The translations under genes and the position numbers were made by a program. From the NCBI GenBank assembly GCA_026983835.1, contig JALSTH010000009.1, positions 20,527 to 84,526 on the forward strand: a stretch of DNA of 64,000 nt, given 5' to 3'. The notes beneath the pieces were generated by a model, which saw nothing but the letters and a program-made list of their open reading frames with translations, was not told the origin of the DNA and made no database searches. This DNA is from Candidatus Zixiibacteriota bacterium (lineage in GTDB: Bacteria > Zixibacteria > MSB-5A5 > UM-FILTER-46-8). Shown here one piece after another: positions 17,496 through 27,458 of this stretch; the first letter of the stretch is position 1; each line of letters begins with the position of its first letter.

Positions 17496-18884
17496 TCAGC
17501 TCTTTTTGCCGAGTTCCCTGATGCGCAATCGTAAACCTAAATCATCCGCTATTCGGCGGCAAGCATCTATATCCAATTTGGGAACATCGACGACTGAGAG
17601 AATGACTTTGTCAAATTTCGATTTGGATTTACTAGCAAAATCGATTATGGAATTGAAGGCGTTTTCCTCGTCATTCGGTTTGCAGATTCTGTTATATCCC
17701 TCTTTTGTGGGGGCATTTAGGCTTATGGAAACGATATCGATAAATCGCGATAGCTCATCGGTAATATCCCTACCGTTGATAAGCGACCCCTGCCCGTTGG
17801 TATTTAATCGTAGAACAGCACCCCTTTTCTTTAATGTCTTGGCTACATTCACTAAAGTTTTTAAGCGTATTGTTGGCTCACCGTATCCACAGAAAACTAT
17901 TTCCTTATACTTGCTTATGTCCTCTCCGATAGCATCCATAATTTCGCTTTCGGATGGCTCATAAGCAAGTTTCAGATTGTATTCGCCGATTTTATAATCC
18001 CTGTTTCGCGCACAGAAAAAACAATTGTTGCTACAACGGTTAGTGATATTTAAATAGAGATTCCCGCCAAGCGAATAAGCTATTTTACCTGCTCCGACGG
18101 GGGAGAGCTTGAATAATTTTCGGGTATTTGCCTCAGTAATTGCGGATATTTCGGCAACAGTTTTAGGGGCGAAGATTTCCGAGAGTTTCTCGGCAACATA
18201 TCGCACATAGGAGGGTTTGTTTAATTTCCCCCTGTGAGCTTGAGGAGCCAAAAAGGGACAATCGGTTTCAATGATGATATTTTCCAATCCGGCATATTCA
18301 GCCGATTTTACCGCTTTGGAATTCTTATAAGTGATGGTCCCATTGAACGAAAAAAGAAAATTCAATTCTTTCCCCTTATCGATATGTTTCGTTTCCCCCG
18401 AAAAGCTGTGCAATACACCGCCCACCTTGTCCGCCCGATTTTTTTTCAAGAATTCAATAGTCTCATCGATAGAATTACGGCTATGGACAATCAATGGAAG
18501 ATTAAACTCAACCGCCAAAGCTATCTGCCTTTCGAAGGCGTGGTATTGCGCCGCCTTTGGGCTTAATTTCCTGTAGAAATCCAATCCGACCTCACCGATA
18601 GCAACGACCTTTTCGGATTTTGCCAATTCGACTATTTTATCGAATGTATCATCATCCAATTTGCTTGCATCGTGAGGATGGAAACCGACAGCCGCCCAGA
18701 TGTTATCATATCCTTTCGCTAATTCCACCGATTTCTCGGATGAGGGAAGATCTACCCCGACATTGATAATCCCCACAACGCCGTTGTCGAAAGCTTCCTT
18801 TATAATGCTCTCACGGATACCATTGTATTGTGAAAAGTCTATATGAGTATGTGAATCGAAAAGTCTTATCTTATCTTCCCGCAT
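17496..18884 (-). CDS. TatD-family metal-dependent hydrolase fused to a radical SAM domain
   Basis: A 462-residue two-domain protein. Residues 1-260 are a TatD hydrolase (a DNase-type TIM barrel): FDSHTHID at the start, AAVGFHPHDA, GEVGLDFYR, IVHSRN, and ETDCPFLAPQ carrying metal ligands. Residues about 270-462 are a radical SAM domain: the cluster motif CSNNCFFC (C-x3-C-x2-C, Cys at about 284, 288 and 291), FCGYGEPT in the SAM-binding strand and LRLNTNGQGS. This joined form is known as the TatD-linked radical SAM family. The substrate of the radical SAM half is not established. The junction shows no frameshift, so it is a true fusion. It sits between metG and rsmA. Confidence 0.92.
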   Translation of the reverse strand: MREDKIRLFDSHTHIDFSQYNGIRESIIKEAFDNGVVGIINVGVDLPSSEKSVELAKGYDNIWAAVGFHPHDASKLDDDTFDKIVELAKSEKVVAIGEVGLDFYRKLSPKAAQYHAFERQIALAVEFNLPLIVHSRNSIDETIEFLKKNRADKVGGVLHSFSGETKHIDKGKELNFLFSFNGTITYKNSKAVKSAEYAGLENIIIETDCPFLAPQAHRGKLNKPSYVRYVAEKLSEIFAPKTVAEISAITEANTRKLFKLSPVGAGKIAYSLGGNLYLNITNRCSNNCFFCARNRDYKIGEYNLKLAYEPSESEIMDAIGEDISKYKEIVFCGYGEPTIRLKTLVNVAKTLKKRGAVLRLNTNGQGSLINGRDITDELSRFIDIVSISLNAPTKEGYNRICKPNDEENAFNSIIDFASKSKSKFDKVILSVVDVPKLDIDACRRIADDLGLRLRIRELGKKS

Positions 18885-18925
18885 CGATAATTATAGGTTT
18901 ACTGCCATCATAAAAAGTAATTCCC

Positions 18926-20845
18926 TTAACTTATTTTGCTTCCGGGGGATATATCCCCATCAGCGGTCAGCAAGACCATTTCCCCTTTGTTTTTGGCTGC
19001 GAGAAGCATTCCATTTGATTCCACGCCCCGAATTTTCGCCGGCTTGAGGTTTGTTAAGACGATGATGCTTTTGCCTATCAAATCTTCAGGGGTATAATGT
19101 TCGGCGATACCAGCCACTATCTGTCTTTTTTCCGAACCGAGATCGATTTGAAGTTTCAACAGCTTATCGGCACCGGCGATTGCCTCCGCCGATAGTATTT
19201 TGGCGACCCTGAATTTAAGCTTTGCGAAGTCACTTAAGTCGATGAACTCCGCCGTTTTTCTTTCTTCAGGTGTTGCTTTGGTTAACTGTTTGGATATTTT
19301 TGAAACATCGATACGGGGAAACAAAGCTTTTCCGGGTTTTACTTCCATCCCCGGCAAAAGCCATCCCCAATCAGCTGCTCTTTCGGATATTAACTCCTCG
19401 ATTTGGGAATTGAATATCTTTGAAAACTCTTCGATCTTTCCCGGCATTATGGGATAAAGAAGCCTTGCTGCGGATTTCAGACCTTCCGAGGCCGTATAAA
19501 GGATGGTTCCCAATCGTTCCCTGTTCTCGGATTTATAAAGATCCCAAGGCCGATTTTTTTCGATGTATCTGTTCAGCATCCTGATTAACTGTAAAATTTC
19601 TTCGATAGCGGAGTTTATTTTAAATTCGTCCACCAAAGATTTTACTTTTTTCTGCAACTCGATGGACTTTTGTTTGATTTCCTTATCCTGCGATTCCATT
19701 TCTGATACTTTGGGGAGTTTCCCATTTTCGTAGGAGGAGATCATTTTTGTCAGACGGGAGATAAGATTACCGAAATCGTTCGCTAAATCGGAATTATACC
19801 TGCTGACAAATGATTGCTCGCTGTATGAACTATCCTGCCCCATAGTCATCTCACGCATTAAAAAATATCTGAAAGCATCCACCCCATATAATTCCGCCAA
19901 ATCGAGAGGGTTCACCACATTCCCCAAAGATTTGGACATTTTCGTATCATCTTTGAGCCACCATCCATGAGCAAATATCGTCTTCGGCATCGGGATGCCC
20001 ATCGCTTTTAGCATAATGGGCCAATATACAGCGTGGGTGGTAAGGATATCTTTTCCAATAAGATGGACTGCATTGGGCCACCATTTATTGAATTTATTTT
20101 CATCGGAGAGATAACCGATAGCCGAGATATAATTAATCAACGCATCGAACCACACATAACAGACATAATCCCTATCGAAAGGAAGCCCTATTCCCCACGA
20201 AAGCCGAGATTTCGGTCTGGAAATACACAAATCCCCTAATTTCTTTTTGAGATATCCCAATATCTCATTTTTACGGTGCTCCGGTCGTATAAAATTCGGA
20301 TTGCTTTCGATGTAATCGATGAGCCAATCCTGATATTTGCTCATTTTGAAAAAATAATTATCTTCGGAAATGCGACTTACGGGACGACCGCAATCGGGAC
20401 AGTTTCCATCCGCCAAATCCTTTTCGGTCCAAAACCTTTCCTCATATTTGCAATACCATCCCTCATAGCTACTCTTATAAATCTCTCCTTCATCGTAGAG
20501 CTTGCCAAGTATATGGAGAACTACCTCTATATGGCGCTGTTGAGTGGTACGGATGAAATCATCGTAGGATATATTGAGCCTTTTCCAAGTATCGAGAAAT
20601 CTGGTTACTATCTCATCGCAATATTCCTTTGGAGGTATCCCCCTTGATGTAGCTGTGTCCTGAAGCTTCTGTCCGTGCTCGTCCGTGCCGGTTAAAAAGA
20701 ATGCTTCCCGCCCGAAGATTCGGTTATATCGAACCAATACATCCGCCGCTACGGTTGTGTAGGCATGTCCGATGTGGGGCTTATCGTTAACATAATAGAT
20801 AGGCGTAGTTATATAAAACCTGTTTTTCAATTGGGTTGCCCTCAA
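18926..20845 (-). CDS. metG: Methionyl-tRNA synthetase
   Basis: A 639-residue class I synthetase that charges tRNA-Met. The HIGH-type motif is PHIGHAYT (residues 23-30) and the KMSKS loop is DTKMSKSLGN (around residue 300). A metal knuckle reads CKYEERFW...CPDCGRP. The C-terminal 100 residues (FAKLKFRVAKILSAE...GMLLAA) form the tRNA-binding domain that dimerises some MetRS. The only start available at the right place is a TTG whose last bases overlap the ricT stop (TTGA), and there is no SD. Translational coupling to ricT is therefore likely. Confidence 0.97.
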   Translation of the reverse strand: MRATQLKNRFYITTPIYYVNDKPHIGHAYTTVAADVLVRYNRIFGREAFFLTGTDEHGQKLQDTATSRGIPPKEYCDEIVTRFLDTWKRLNISYDDFIRTTQQRHIEVVLHILGKLYDEGEIYKSSYEGWYCKYEERFWTEKDLADGNCPDCGRPVSRISEDNYFFKMSKYQDWLIDYIESNPNFIRPEHRKNEILGYLKKKLGDLCISRPKSRLSWGIGLPFDRDYVCYVWFDALINYISAIGYLSDENKFNKWWPNAVHLIGKDILTTHAVYWPIMLKAMGIPMPKTIFAHGWWLKDDTKMSKSLGNVVNPLDLAELYGVDAFRYFLMREMTMGQDSSYSEQSFVSRYNSDLANDFGNLISRLTKMISSYENGKLPKVSEMESQDKEIKQKSIELQKKVKSLVDEFKINSAIEEILQLIRMLNRYIEKNRPWDLYKSENRERLGTILYTASEGLKSAARLLYPIMPGKIEEFSKIFNSQIEELISERAADWGWLLPGMEVKPGKALFPRIDVSKISKQLTKATPEERKTAEFIDLSDFAKLKFRVAKILSAEAIAGADKLLKLQIDLGSEKRQIVAGIAEHYTPEDLIGKSIIVLTNLKPAKIRGVESNGMLLAAKNKGEMVLLTADGDISPGSKIS

Positions 20846-21714
20846 TGTCGTTTCGATTTATTTTTCTTGTTTACTATTTCTTTTTTCAGCTTCCCCCGTT
20901 CTTTAAGTCTTAATCTCTTTCTATATTCCCTTAAGGGGAGTTTCTCCTCGTAGCCGTCATCGTATCTGCAAATTAATTTGTTATTAAAAATATCGATATT
21001 GATTACTGTGGCATTGCCGGGGCAAACCTCACATTTACTGCCCGGGGATGGGAATTTCGATTTTAGCTGCTCATAAATGGGTTGCTCATACAATAAACAA
21101 CAGAGCAAACGGCCGCAATTCCCGGAAATCTTGCTTGGATTTAAGGAAAGGTTTTGATCGCGCGCCAATTGGGTGGAAATAGGTTTGAAATCGTTTAACC
21201 AATTGCTGCAGCATTGGGGTAATCCGCAGCACCCATACCCTCCCATCCTTTTCGCTTCATCGCGGACTCCTATCTGCCTTAGTTCAATTCTCGTCCGATA
21301 AATACTTGCCAAATCCTTAACTAGTTCGCGGAAATCAATTCGCTTATCAGCGGTGAAATAAAATGTTATTTTATTACAATCGAACTGATATTCGACATCC
21401 ACCAATTTCATATTAAGTTCTCTCTCACCGATTAAATGAAGGCATTCCTCAAAGGATTCCTCCTCTTTTTGACGGTTGAACCTAAGCCTATCCAAATCAT
21501 CCTTGCCTGCTACCCTCAATATATTCGGCAGATTATCATCTAATAAGCTCTCGGCTTCATTAACCGTTAGGGACCTGACGATTCTACCCATATCTTCTCC
21601 TCGCTCCGCCTGCACAATCGCATATTCGCCCTTTTTTAGGGGAAGGTCGAGATAATTATAGTAGTAATTTCTATGGTATCCCTTAAATTCTATTATATAA
21701 TATTTGGCGCTCAT
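20842..21714 (-). CDS. ricT: PSP1-domain protein, RicT (YaaT)-like
   Basis: A 290-residue member of the PSP1/RicT family. In Bacillus, RicT forms a complex with RicA and RicF that promotes RNase Y maturation of transcripts. The conserved core includes KMGGYGCCGLPQCC, then RLLCCLLYE, then PGSKCEVCPG, a cysteine set that binds Fe-S clusters in the Bacillus complex. The C-terminus is highly basic. It heads the ricT-metG-tatD-rsmA order, which resembles the region of B. subtilis around yaaT and metS. No ricA or ricF is seen in the window, so whether the same complex forms is not known. Confidence 0.92.
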   Translation of the reverse strand: MSAKYYIIEFKGYHRNYYYNYLDLPLKKGEYAIVQAERGEDMGRIVRSLTVNEAESLLDDNLPNILRVAGKDDLDRLRFNRQKEEESFEECLHLIGERELNMKLVDVEYQFDCNKITFYFTADKRIDFRELVKDLASIYRTRIELRQIGVRDEAKRMGGYGCCGLPQCCSNWLNDFKPISTQLARDQNLSLNPSKISGNCGRLLCCLLYEQPIYEQLKSKFPSPGSKCEVCPGNATVINIDIFNNKLICRYDDGYEEKLPLREYRKRLRLKERGKLKKEIVNKKNKSKRH

Positions 21715-21923
21715 CGCTTTTTTTATTCCGATAATTAAATTTAAATTTATAATAAAATAAAATAATAATCCCCGATTATTTTGTCAACAAATAGAACATA
21801 TAGCCTTCAAAACAGCGCTCAATGATTCTGGAGAGTTTCAACGCAGATAGATTCAATTCCAATACGAATGCGTCCTCGAAGCCAACTTTCCTTCTCGTCC
21901 GGGATTAGCGAAAGAACCTTATT

Positions 21924-23657
21924 CTACTGATATTCCACCTCGGAAAACCATTTTGGGTCTATATCGTAGAACAAACGATCCCTGAATTCGCAATCTTCGA
22001 GGAAAGCCGTTTTTTCTTTAGGAAGCGAATTCCCCTTCATAACTTTCTCCGCCATCTCCGATAAATTAATAAAATTCCTATGATGCTCAGTAAGCCTCAA
22101 CTCAGCATAATCCCTTGCGGCCCATGTGGATATTAAAAACTGCCAATCGGATGCGGATAATAGCATCATCTCCCTTGCCAGTTGTTTTACGATCCTCTTG
22201 AATAAATCATTATTTGAGTTTTCGTATTCTTTGGCGATTTCCTTCATTCTTAGTTCGTCATTATAGATATGCTTCCATGTCCATTCGGTCCATTTATTAA
22301 GCCATATATAGTGATATCCTCCCTCGCCCCAACTTCCTTCCGGGATGGAGATAAGCTGTCTTGGTTTTGCCGAATCCAATTGTTCGGAAAGCGTCGCTAC
22401 TCCCGTATCCTTAACGGCGGATAGGTTTATGTAAAGCTGTTTCAAGAACTTGGGACCCTCGAACCACCAATGGCCAAAAAGCTCTGAATCGTATGGAGCG
22501 CAAAGTATTCCGGGTTTGTCATATTTTTCCTTATGAGCTCTTAAGATACCGGTTATCATATCCGCAAAATGAGCGGCATTTTCTTTAATCCGTCCTTCAG
22601 CATTTTCGGGATTGTATATTTCCTTATCGGCCAAATCGGCTTTAGCGGAAGTAACCTTCCAATATCTATGTCCTCCCGGAAAATGCTTCTTATGAAAATC
22701 AAGATAATTCCCGTCGCCCGGATAACCATGTTCCCCCGACCATACCTGAAGCCCCGTCTGCGGATCTCTAGTGAAAACCGCCACAGGTTTTTTCCCCTCG
22801 TACTGTCCCACCAAGTAAACATCGTGAGGGGTCCGCTCCTTGATTTCCTCTCGCGGTTTATATTCCTTCTCAAATTGTCCCCATAACTGCTTTAATGCTT
22901 CGAAGCGGTCAATATAAACTCCGACTGATTTACCACCCTTAAGCAATGTTGAATCGATAATGAAATAATCTATATCGTTCTCGGAAAGAAATTCCTCTAT
23001 TCCCTTGCGGTCATAAGGCTTATCGCCCAAAGCCGACTTAACGGGAGGTTTCCATTTATAGGAAGGCCTGTATGCCGCTTCCGGAAGCCAAATCCCGCGA
23101 GGACTCCTGCCAAAATGCCTTTTATGAGCCTTAACCGCCATTTTGACCTGTGCCTGTATGGATGTGTCCTGCGAGAGTAAAGGAAAATATCCATGTGTAG
23201 CTCCACAGGTAATAATCTCAATCGCCCTATCATCCTGAAGTTCTTTAAAACCTTCCAATATATCTTCGCTATATCGCTTTGTGAATGATTCCAGTATCCC
23301 GGTATAGTAGTCCTGCCACATAAGCGAAAGGTTTTTCATTTGATCCCAACCATGCTTACGGAATTCCCTCTCGTCATCTTCGGCAGTTTTTATTTTCTGC
23401 TCACAATAAACCTTAAATTCATCCTTAAAACCCTCATCTGCCAACTGCTCGCACAAAACCGGAGAAAAATCGATGGTTGTTTTTGATTGAATATCGTTCT
23501 GCGCCAAATCGTTAAGTATGTTCAATAAGGGGATATATGTTTCTGCCGTTGCTTCATTTAGCCAATCGGTGCCGTGAGGCCATCTCCCGTGTGAGAGAAC
23601 ATACGGCAGATGCGAATGGAGGACTAAACTAAACGCGCCTGATTCCTTGATAGCCAT
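21924..23657 (-). CDS. GH57 glycoside hydrolase with DUF1957, 1,4-alpha-glucan branching enzyme-like
   Basis: A 577-residue cytoplasmic-type protein (no signal peptide) of glycoside hydrolase family 57. Motif 1 is LHSHLPYV (residues 13-20), THGYFPLL stands at 154-161, and the nucleophile strand is GIWLPEAAY (Glu193 expected as catalytic). APYDSELFGHWWFEGP supplies the Asp acid/base. The C-terminal helical part (EGGYHYIWLNKWTEWTWKHIY, then LLSASDWQFLISTW) is DUF1957, the region typical of GH57 branching enzymes. The role would be glycogen branching or alpha-glucan remodelling. The next gene, DUF3467, follows five bases upstream in the same direction. A GH57 alpha-amylase or transferase is the alternative. 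Confidence 0.87.
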   Translation of the reverse strand: MAIKESGAFSLVLHSHLPYVLSHGRWPHGTDWLNEATAETYIPLLNILNDLAQNDIQSKTTIDFSPVLCEQLADEGFKDEFKVYCEQKIKTAEDDEREFRKHGWDQMKNLSLMWQDYYTGILESFTKRYSEDILEGFKELQDDRAIEIITCGATHGYFPLLSQDTSIQAQVKMAVKAHKRHFGRSPRGIWLPEAAYRPSYKWKPPVKSALGDKPYDRKGIEEFLSENDIDYFIIDSTLLKGGKSVGVYIDRFEALKQLWGQFEKEYKPREEIKERTPHDVYLVGQYEGKKPVAVFTRDPQTGLQVWSGEHGYPGDGNYLDFHKKHFPGGHRYWKVTSAKADLADKEIYNPENAEGRIKENAAHFADMITGILRAHKEKYDKPGILCAPYDSELFGHWWFEGPKFLKQLYINLSAVKDTGVATLSEQLDSAKPRQLISIPEGSWGEGGYHYIWLNKWTEWTWKHIYNDELRMKEIAKEYENSNNDLFKRIVKQLAREMMLLSASDWQFLISTWAARDYAELRLTEHHRNFINLSEMAEKVMKGNSLPKEKTAFLEDCEFRDRLFYDIDPKWFSEVEYQ

Positions 23658-23662
23658 AACTA

Positions 23663-23983
23663 CTAACTTTCTTCCTTATCTTCCTGTCGAGAAATATGAA
23701 ACCCGATATTTTTGTCATGCGCTTTGGCGTGAATTTTAATTTCCCCGAATTGGGATTCAAATTTCTTTATATTTTCTTCAAGGGCTTTTAAAAAGGTTTT
23801 TGCGTTTTGGGGAGTCATAATAATCCTCGAAAAAACCTTCCCTTTTTTTGTTCCCGGCATAATTCGCGCAAAATCAAAAATAATCTCCGACGGCGAAAAT
23901 ACTATCAAAGCAAAATTCGAGTATATTCCTTCTGATTCTTTATCCCCCAATTCAATGTTCAATTGCATCGGTTTCTGTTCCAT
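23663..23983 (-). CDS. DUF3467 family protein
   Basis: A 106-residue small soluble protein whose middle (EGIYSNFALIVFSPSEIIFDFARIMPG, then VFSRIIMTPQNAKTFLKALEENI) is the DUF3467 pattern. No function is known for the family. It is the first gene of a two-gene unit with the GH57 protein five bases downstream. The N-terminus is short and without a signal, so it acts in the cytoplasm. Confidence 0.85.
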   Translation of the reverse strand: MEQKPMQLNIELGDKESEGIYSNFALIVFSPSEIIFDFARIMPGTKKGKVFSRIIMTPQNAKTFLKALEENIKKFESQFGEIKIHAKAHDKNIGFHISRQEDKEES

Positions 23984-24243
23984 ATTTCAAACTCCCGTTT
24001 TCTTTTGTTTCATTAATCTATTATTACAGGATTACAATTATCCCTTTAATCATATCTATTGCCGTACTGATAAGCAAGTATTTTAATCGATAATATCTCC
24101 ATCTGATTTTATTTGATAAACTTGTATCGCCTGAAATTCAAACGATTATTGATTCTCTACTATCAACTAAAATTCCCTTTCCTTACCACGGCGGTAAACA
24201 TTATCTTTATGTAAGAGGTGTTGTGTAATTTGAAGGCGGATTA

Positions 24244-24702
24244 ATGCTTAAAAAAAGCGAAAGAATTAAAGTACTGTTCTTATGCACCGGTAATTCCTGT
24301 CGTAGTCAGATGGCTGAAGGATGGACGAGGTTTCTGTTGGCGGATATAATAGAGCCTTTTTCTGCGGGGATTGAGCCAAAAAGTTTGGACCCGTCGGCGG
24401 TCGAAGTTATGGCTGAAAAGGGAGTTGATATATCGAAACATCGATCCAAGCATATTGATGAACTTAAAGATATTCAATTCAACTATGTCATTACCGTTTG
24501 CGGTCACGCCGATGAGCATTGCCCTATTTTTGCGGGAAAGACAGTGAAAATCCATTATGGGTTCGAGGATCCGCCTAAACTGGCGGCAAATGCCAAATCA
24601 AAAGGGGAAGCGCTTGATTATTATCGCAAAGTGCGCAACCTTATTGAGGATTTTGTGCGTAGCTTACCAAGATTTTTAGCTATTCATTCCGCCGGTGGTT
24701 GA
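24244..24702 (+). CDS. arsC: Thioredoxin-coupled arsenate reductase (ArsC, low-molecular-weight PTP fold)
   Basis: A 152-residue protein that reduces arsenate to arsenite using thioredoxin. The phosphatase loop CTGNSCRS begins at Cys14, and the redox pair is Cys86 and Cys93 (VCGHADEHCPIF). This is the three-cysteine plan of Staphylococcus pI258 ArsC. HYGFEDPPKL is the family's W/YGFDDP segment. There is no arsR, arsB or acr3 beside it, so no ars operon is visible. The last 27 bases overlap the 3' end of the convergent gene on the other strand. Confidence 0.93.
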   Translation: MLKKSERIKVLFLCTGNSCRSQMAEGWTRFLLADIIEPFSAGIEPKSLDPSAVEVMAEKGVDISKHRSKHIDELKDIQFNYVITVCGHADEHCPIFAGKTVKIHYGFEDPPKLAANAKSKGEALDYYRKVRNLIEDFVRSLPRFLAIHSAGG

Positions 24703-25083
24703 TAATTTTATCTTCCGCTTGGATGATGTTTGGATGAGTAAAAGGATAACTCCCGATAATACGGGCGGAATCGCCATAGTAAGTATTACATATATTATCG
24801 TAGAGAGCGGGAATATCTCCCTGACCATTAAAGGATAAGCGATAGCGATAGCTATACCTTCGATCAGGAGAATTATCCCTCCCGTTATGCTAAATCTCAG
24901 AGCAACAAGGACACTGAATAGAAAAATAAGTCCGGGAAAGGTAGTATGAATTATGATTCCGATTATATTTAATTTTTCCCCGAATCCGGAAGCCACCCCG
25001 AAAAATATCCAGAAGCCCGCCCATATAAATGATAATGTCAAAGCAAATACTTTCAAAAATTTACGATGGTCGATATTGGTCAT
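24676..25083 (-). CDS. Small integral membrane protein, unknown function
   Basis: A 135-residue protein with four strongly hydrophobic segments (about residues 13-31, 39-63, 67-86, 93-117) and a basic C-terminal tail (SSKRKIKL). No family is recognised. Its 3' end overlaps arsC by 27 bases in tail-to-tail fashion. The purL gene ends just 26 bases upstream of its start on the same strand, so it may share the purL transcript. Confidence 0.7.
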   Translation of the reverse strand: MTNIDHRKFLKVFALTLSFIWAGFWIFFGVASGFGEKLNIIGIIIHTTFPGLIFLFSVLVALRFSITGGIILLIEGIAIAIAYPLMVREIFPLSTIIYVILTMAIPPVLSGVILLLIQTSSKRKIKLSTTGGMNS

Positions 25084-25109
25084 TTAATTTCCTTTGAACT
25101 TCCTTTCAG

Positions 25110-27362
25110 CTAAAAAATCCTTCGCTTGGATTGTTTACCTTTCATTAAATTAGGTAGGGCTTGTTCGTAAGCAATCTTTAATTTCTTCGCTGAAATCGAT
25201 ATTTTTTCATTGATAGATATTTCGTTCCCACCTACAACTCCTATTAATTGAATCGGCACATTCTCCTTAAAAGCGTATCTTTCCAATCTCTCTGCGTTGT
25301 CGGGTTTACAGCTGATAATTACCCTTGAAGGAGCTTCCGAGAATAATATCCTATCCAATCTCCTTTTGTCAACAATATCTATTTTACACCCTGTCGGCTT
25401 GTCGGGACGGTTGATACAGCATTCCGCAATCGCTGTTGATAATCCGCCTTCGGAAACATCATGAGCGGACTTAATCATTTTCGCCTTTATCGATTCGAGG
25501 ATAAATCTCTGTAATCTTCTCTCAAGCTCCAAATCCAAATCTGGAAGGGGTCCCGCGATTCGGTTATGGATTGTTTTTAGATATTCACTGCCGCCGATTC
25601 TATCGCTGATATCACCGGCGAGGAATATCAAATCGCCTTTATCTTTGAAGTATGAGGTGGTAATATGGCTGACATCCTCTATCACTCCCAACATCCCGAT
25701 TACCGGAGTGGGATACACCGCCCGTTGTTTACTCTCATTGTAGAAGCTGACATTTCCCCCGGTTACAGGGGTTTCGAAATAACTGCAAGCCTCGCGCATC
25801 CCCCGAATACATTCGGAGAAATACCAATAGATTTCCTTATCGTAAGGATTGCCGAAATTCAAGCAATTGGTAATCGCCACCGGTTTGGCGCCGGTGCAGA
25901 CAACATTTCGCGCCGCCTCCGCAACAGCCATTTTCGTTCCCATATATGGATTTATATAACAATATCTGCCATTACAGTCGGTTGAAACGGAAAGCGCTTT
26001 GTTCGTCTTGCGGATACGGAGGACCGCCGCATCACCCCCCGGACCGATAACGGTATTCGTCCTGACTTGATAATCGTATTGTTCGTAAATCCATCTTTTG
26101 GAGCATATATTTGGTGAGGAAATCAATCGTAGCAATATTTCATTATAATCGTTCGGCTCGGTTATACGAGGTTCGGATTTATTTATTTCCTCGATATAAG
26201 TTGGTTTTCTTTTGGAACGGGTATATACGGGTGCCCCGCCACCCAAAACCAAAGTTTCCGGAGGAATTTCCGCACAACGGTTTTCACTATTGTCAACAAT
26301 TAATCTTGGTTCATCGATGATTTCACCGATAACCGCCGATTTTAACCCCCATTTATCGAATATCGCCTGAATACGCTTTACTTTCCCTTTTTTAGCAACT
26401 ACGAGCATTCGCTCCTGCGATTCGGAGAGCATAATCTCATAGGGGGTCATCTTCTCCTCCCGCACAGGAACTTCCGACAGCCGTAATACCATTCCGGATT
26501 TACCATGCGAGGACATCTCCGAAGAACAGCAGGTAATCCCGGCCGCTCCCATATCCTGAATGCCGATTATAAGCTCCTCCCCGATAATCTCGAGCGTCGC
26601 TTCAAGCAATAATTTTTCGGTAAAAGGGTCTCCTATCTGAACCGCAGGTCTGCGCAATTGTGAAGCTTCGCTCAATTCTTCAGAGGCAAAAGTCGCTCCG
26701 TGAATGCCATCCCTCCCTGTCGATGATCCTACAACCAGAACCGGCGAACCTTTCCGTTTAGCGATAGCTGAAGCCATCTTTTCCACCTTGGCGATCCCAA
26801 CCGCCATTACATTTATAAGCGGATTCCCCGTGTAGCTGTCCTCGAAATAAACCTCCCCCCCAACCGTAGGGACACCGAAGCAATTGCCATATCCGGCTAT
26901 TCCCCTGACAACGCCGTCCAAAAGGTATCGGGTTCGTCCCTCTTTTAGGGAGCCGAATCTAAGGGAATCCAAAACTGCAATAGGTCTTGCTCCCATAGTG
27001 AAAATATCTCTTAATATCCCCCCCACTCCGGTTGCCGCACCTTGGTATGGTTCTATTGCGGAAGGGTGATTATGGGATTCTATTTTGAAAACGATAGCCA
27101 ACCCATCGCCAATATCTATCGCCCCCGCATTTTCCTCCCCTGCGCTGACAAGCAAATGGGGTCCGGTTCGCGGAAGAGTTTTGAGCAGTTTTATAGAATT
27201 TTTATAACTACAGTGTTCCGACCACATTACCGAAAATATCCCCAATTCCGTATAAGTCGGTGTCCTACCCAAGATATTAAGTATGCGCTTATATTCGGAT
27301 GTGCTTAACCCGTGTTCTTTGGCGAGCTTAAGATTGACTGTCGGTTCTGGAGTGCTTTCCAT
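25110..27362 (-). CDS. purL: Phosphoribosylformylglycinamidine synthase subunit PurL
   Basis: PurL catalyses the ATP-dependent amidation of FGAR to FGAM in purine synthesis, using ammonia channelled from PurQ. The 750-residue length is that of the small, subunit form, which needs PurQ and PurS. Motifs: [12 protein letters not shown] and [11 protein letters not shown] at the N-terminus, [24 protein letters not shown] in the first half, and [10 protein letters not shown] and [13 protein letters not shown] in the second. No purQ, purS or other pur gene adjoins it. Confidence 0.97.
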   Translation of the reverse strand: MESTPEPTVNLKLAKEHGLSTSEYKRILNILGRTPTYTELGIFSVMWSEHCSYKNSIKLLKTLPRTGPHLLVSAGEENAGAIDIGDGLAIVFKIESHNHPSAIEPYQGAATGVGGILRDIFTMGARPIAVLDSLRFGSLKEGRTRYLLDGVVRGIAGYGNCFGVPTVGGEVYFEDSYTGNPLINVMAVGIAKVEKMASAIAKRKGSPVLVVGSSTGRDGIHGATFASEELSEASQLRRPAVQIGDPFTEKLLLEATLEIIGEELIIGIQDMGAAGITCCSSEMSSHGKSGMVLRLSEVPVREEKMTPYEIMLSESQERMLVVAKKGKVKRIQAIFDKWGLKSAVIGEIIDEPRLIVDNSENRCAEIPPETLVLGGGAPVYTRSKRKPTYIEEINKSEPRITEPNDYNEILLRLISSPNICSKRWIYEQYDYQVRTNTVIGPGGDAAVLRIRKTNKALSVSTDCNGRYCYINPYMGTKMAVAEAARNVVCTGAKPVAITNCLNFGNPYDKEIYWYFSECIRGMREACSYFETPVTGGNVSFYNESKQRAVYPTPVIGMLGVIEDVSHITTSYFKDKGDLIFLAGDISDRIGGSEYLKTIHNRIAGPLPDLDLELERRLQRFILESIKAKMIKSAHDVSEGGLSTAIAECCINRPDKPTGCKIDIVDKRRLDRILFSEAPSRVIISCKPDNAERLERYAFKENVPIQLIGVVGGNEISINEKISISAKKLKIAYEQALPNLMKGKQSKRRIF

Positions 27363-27458
27363 AATATCATAGATTGCTAAAGCGGGAATATATCGCCTCT
27401 ATAACCTTTAGTCAATTTAATTTCAAAAAAAGGATTGTATTCAATCGAATTTTCTCCA

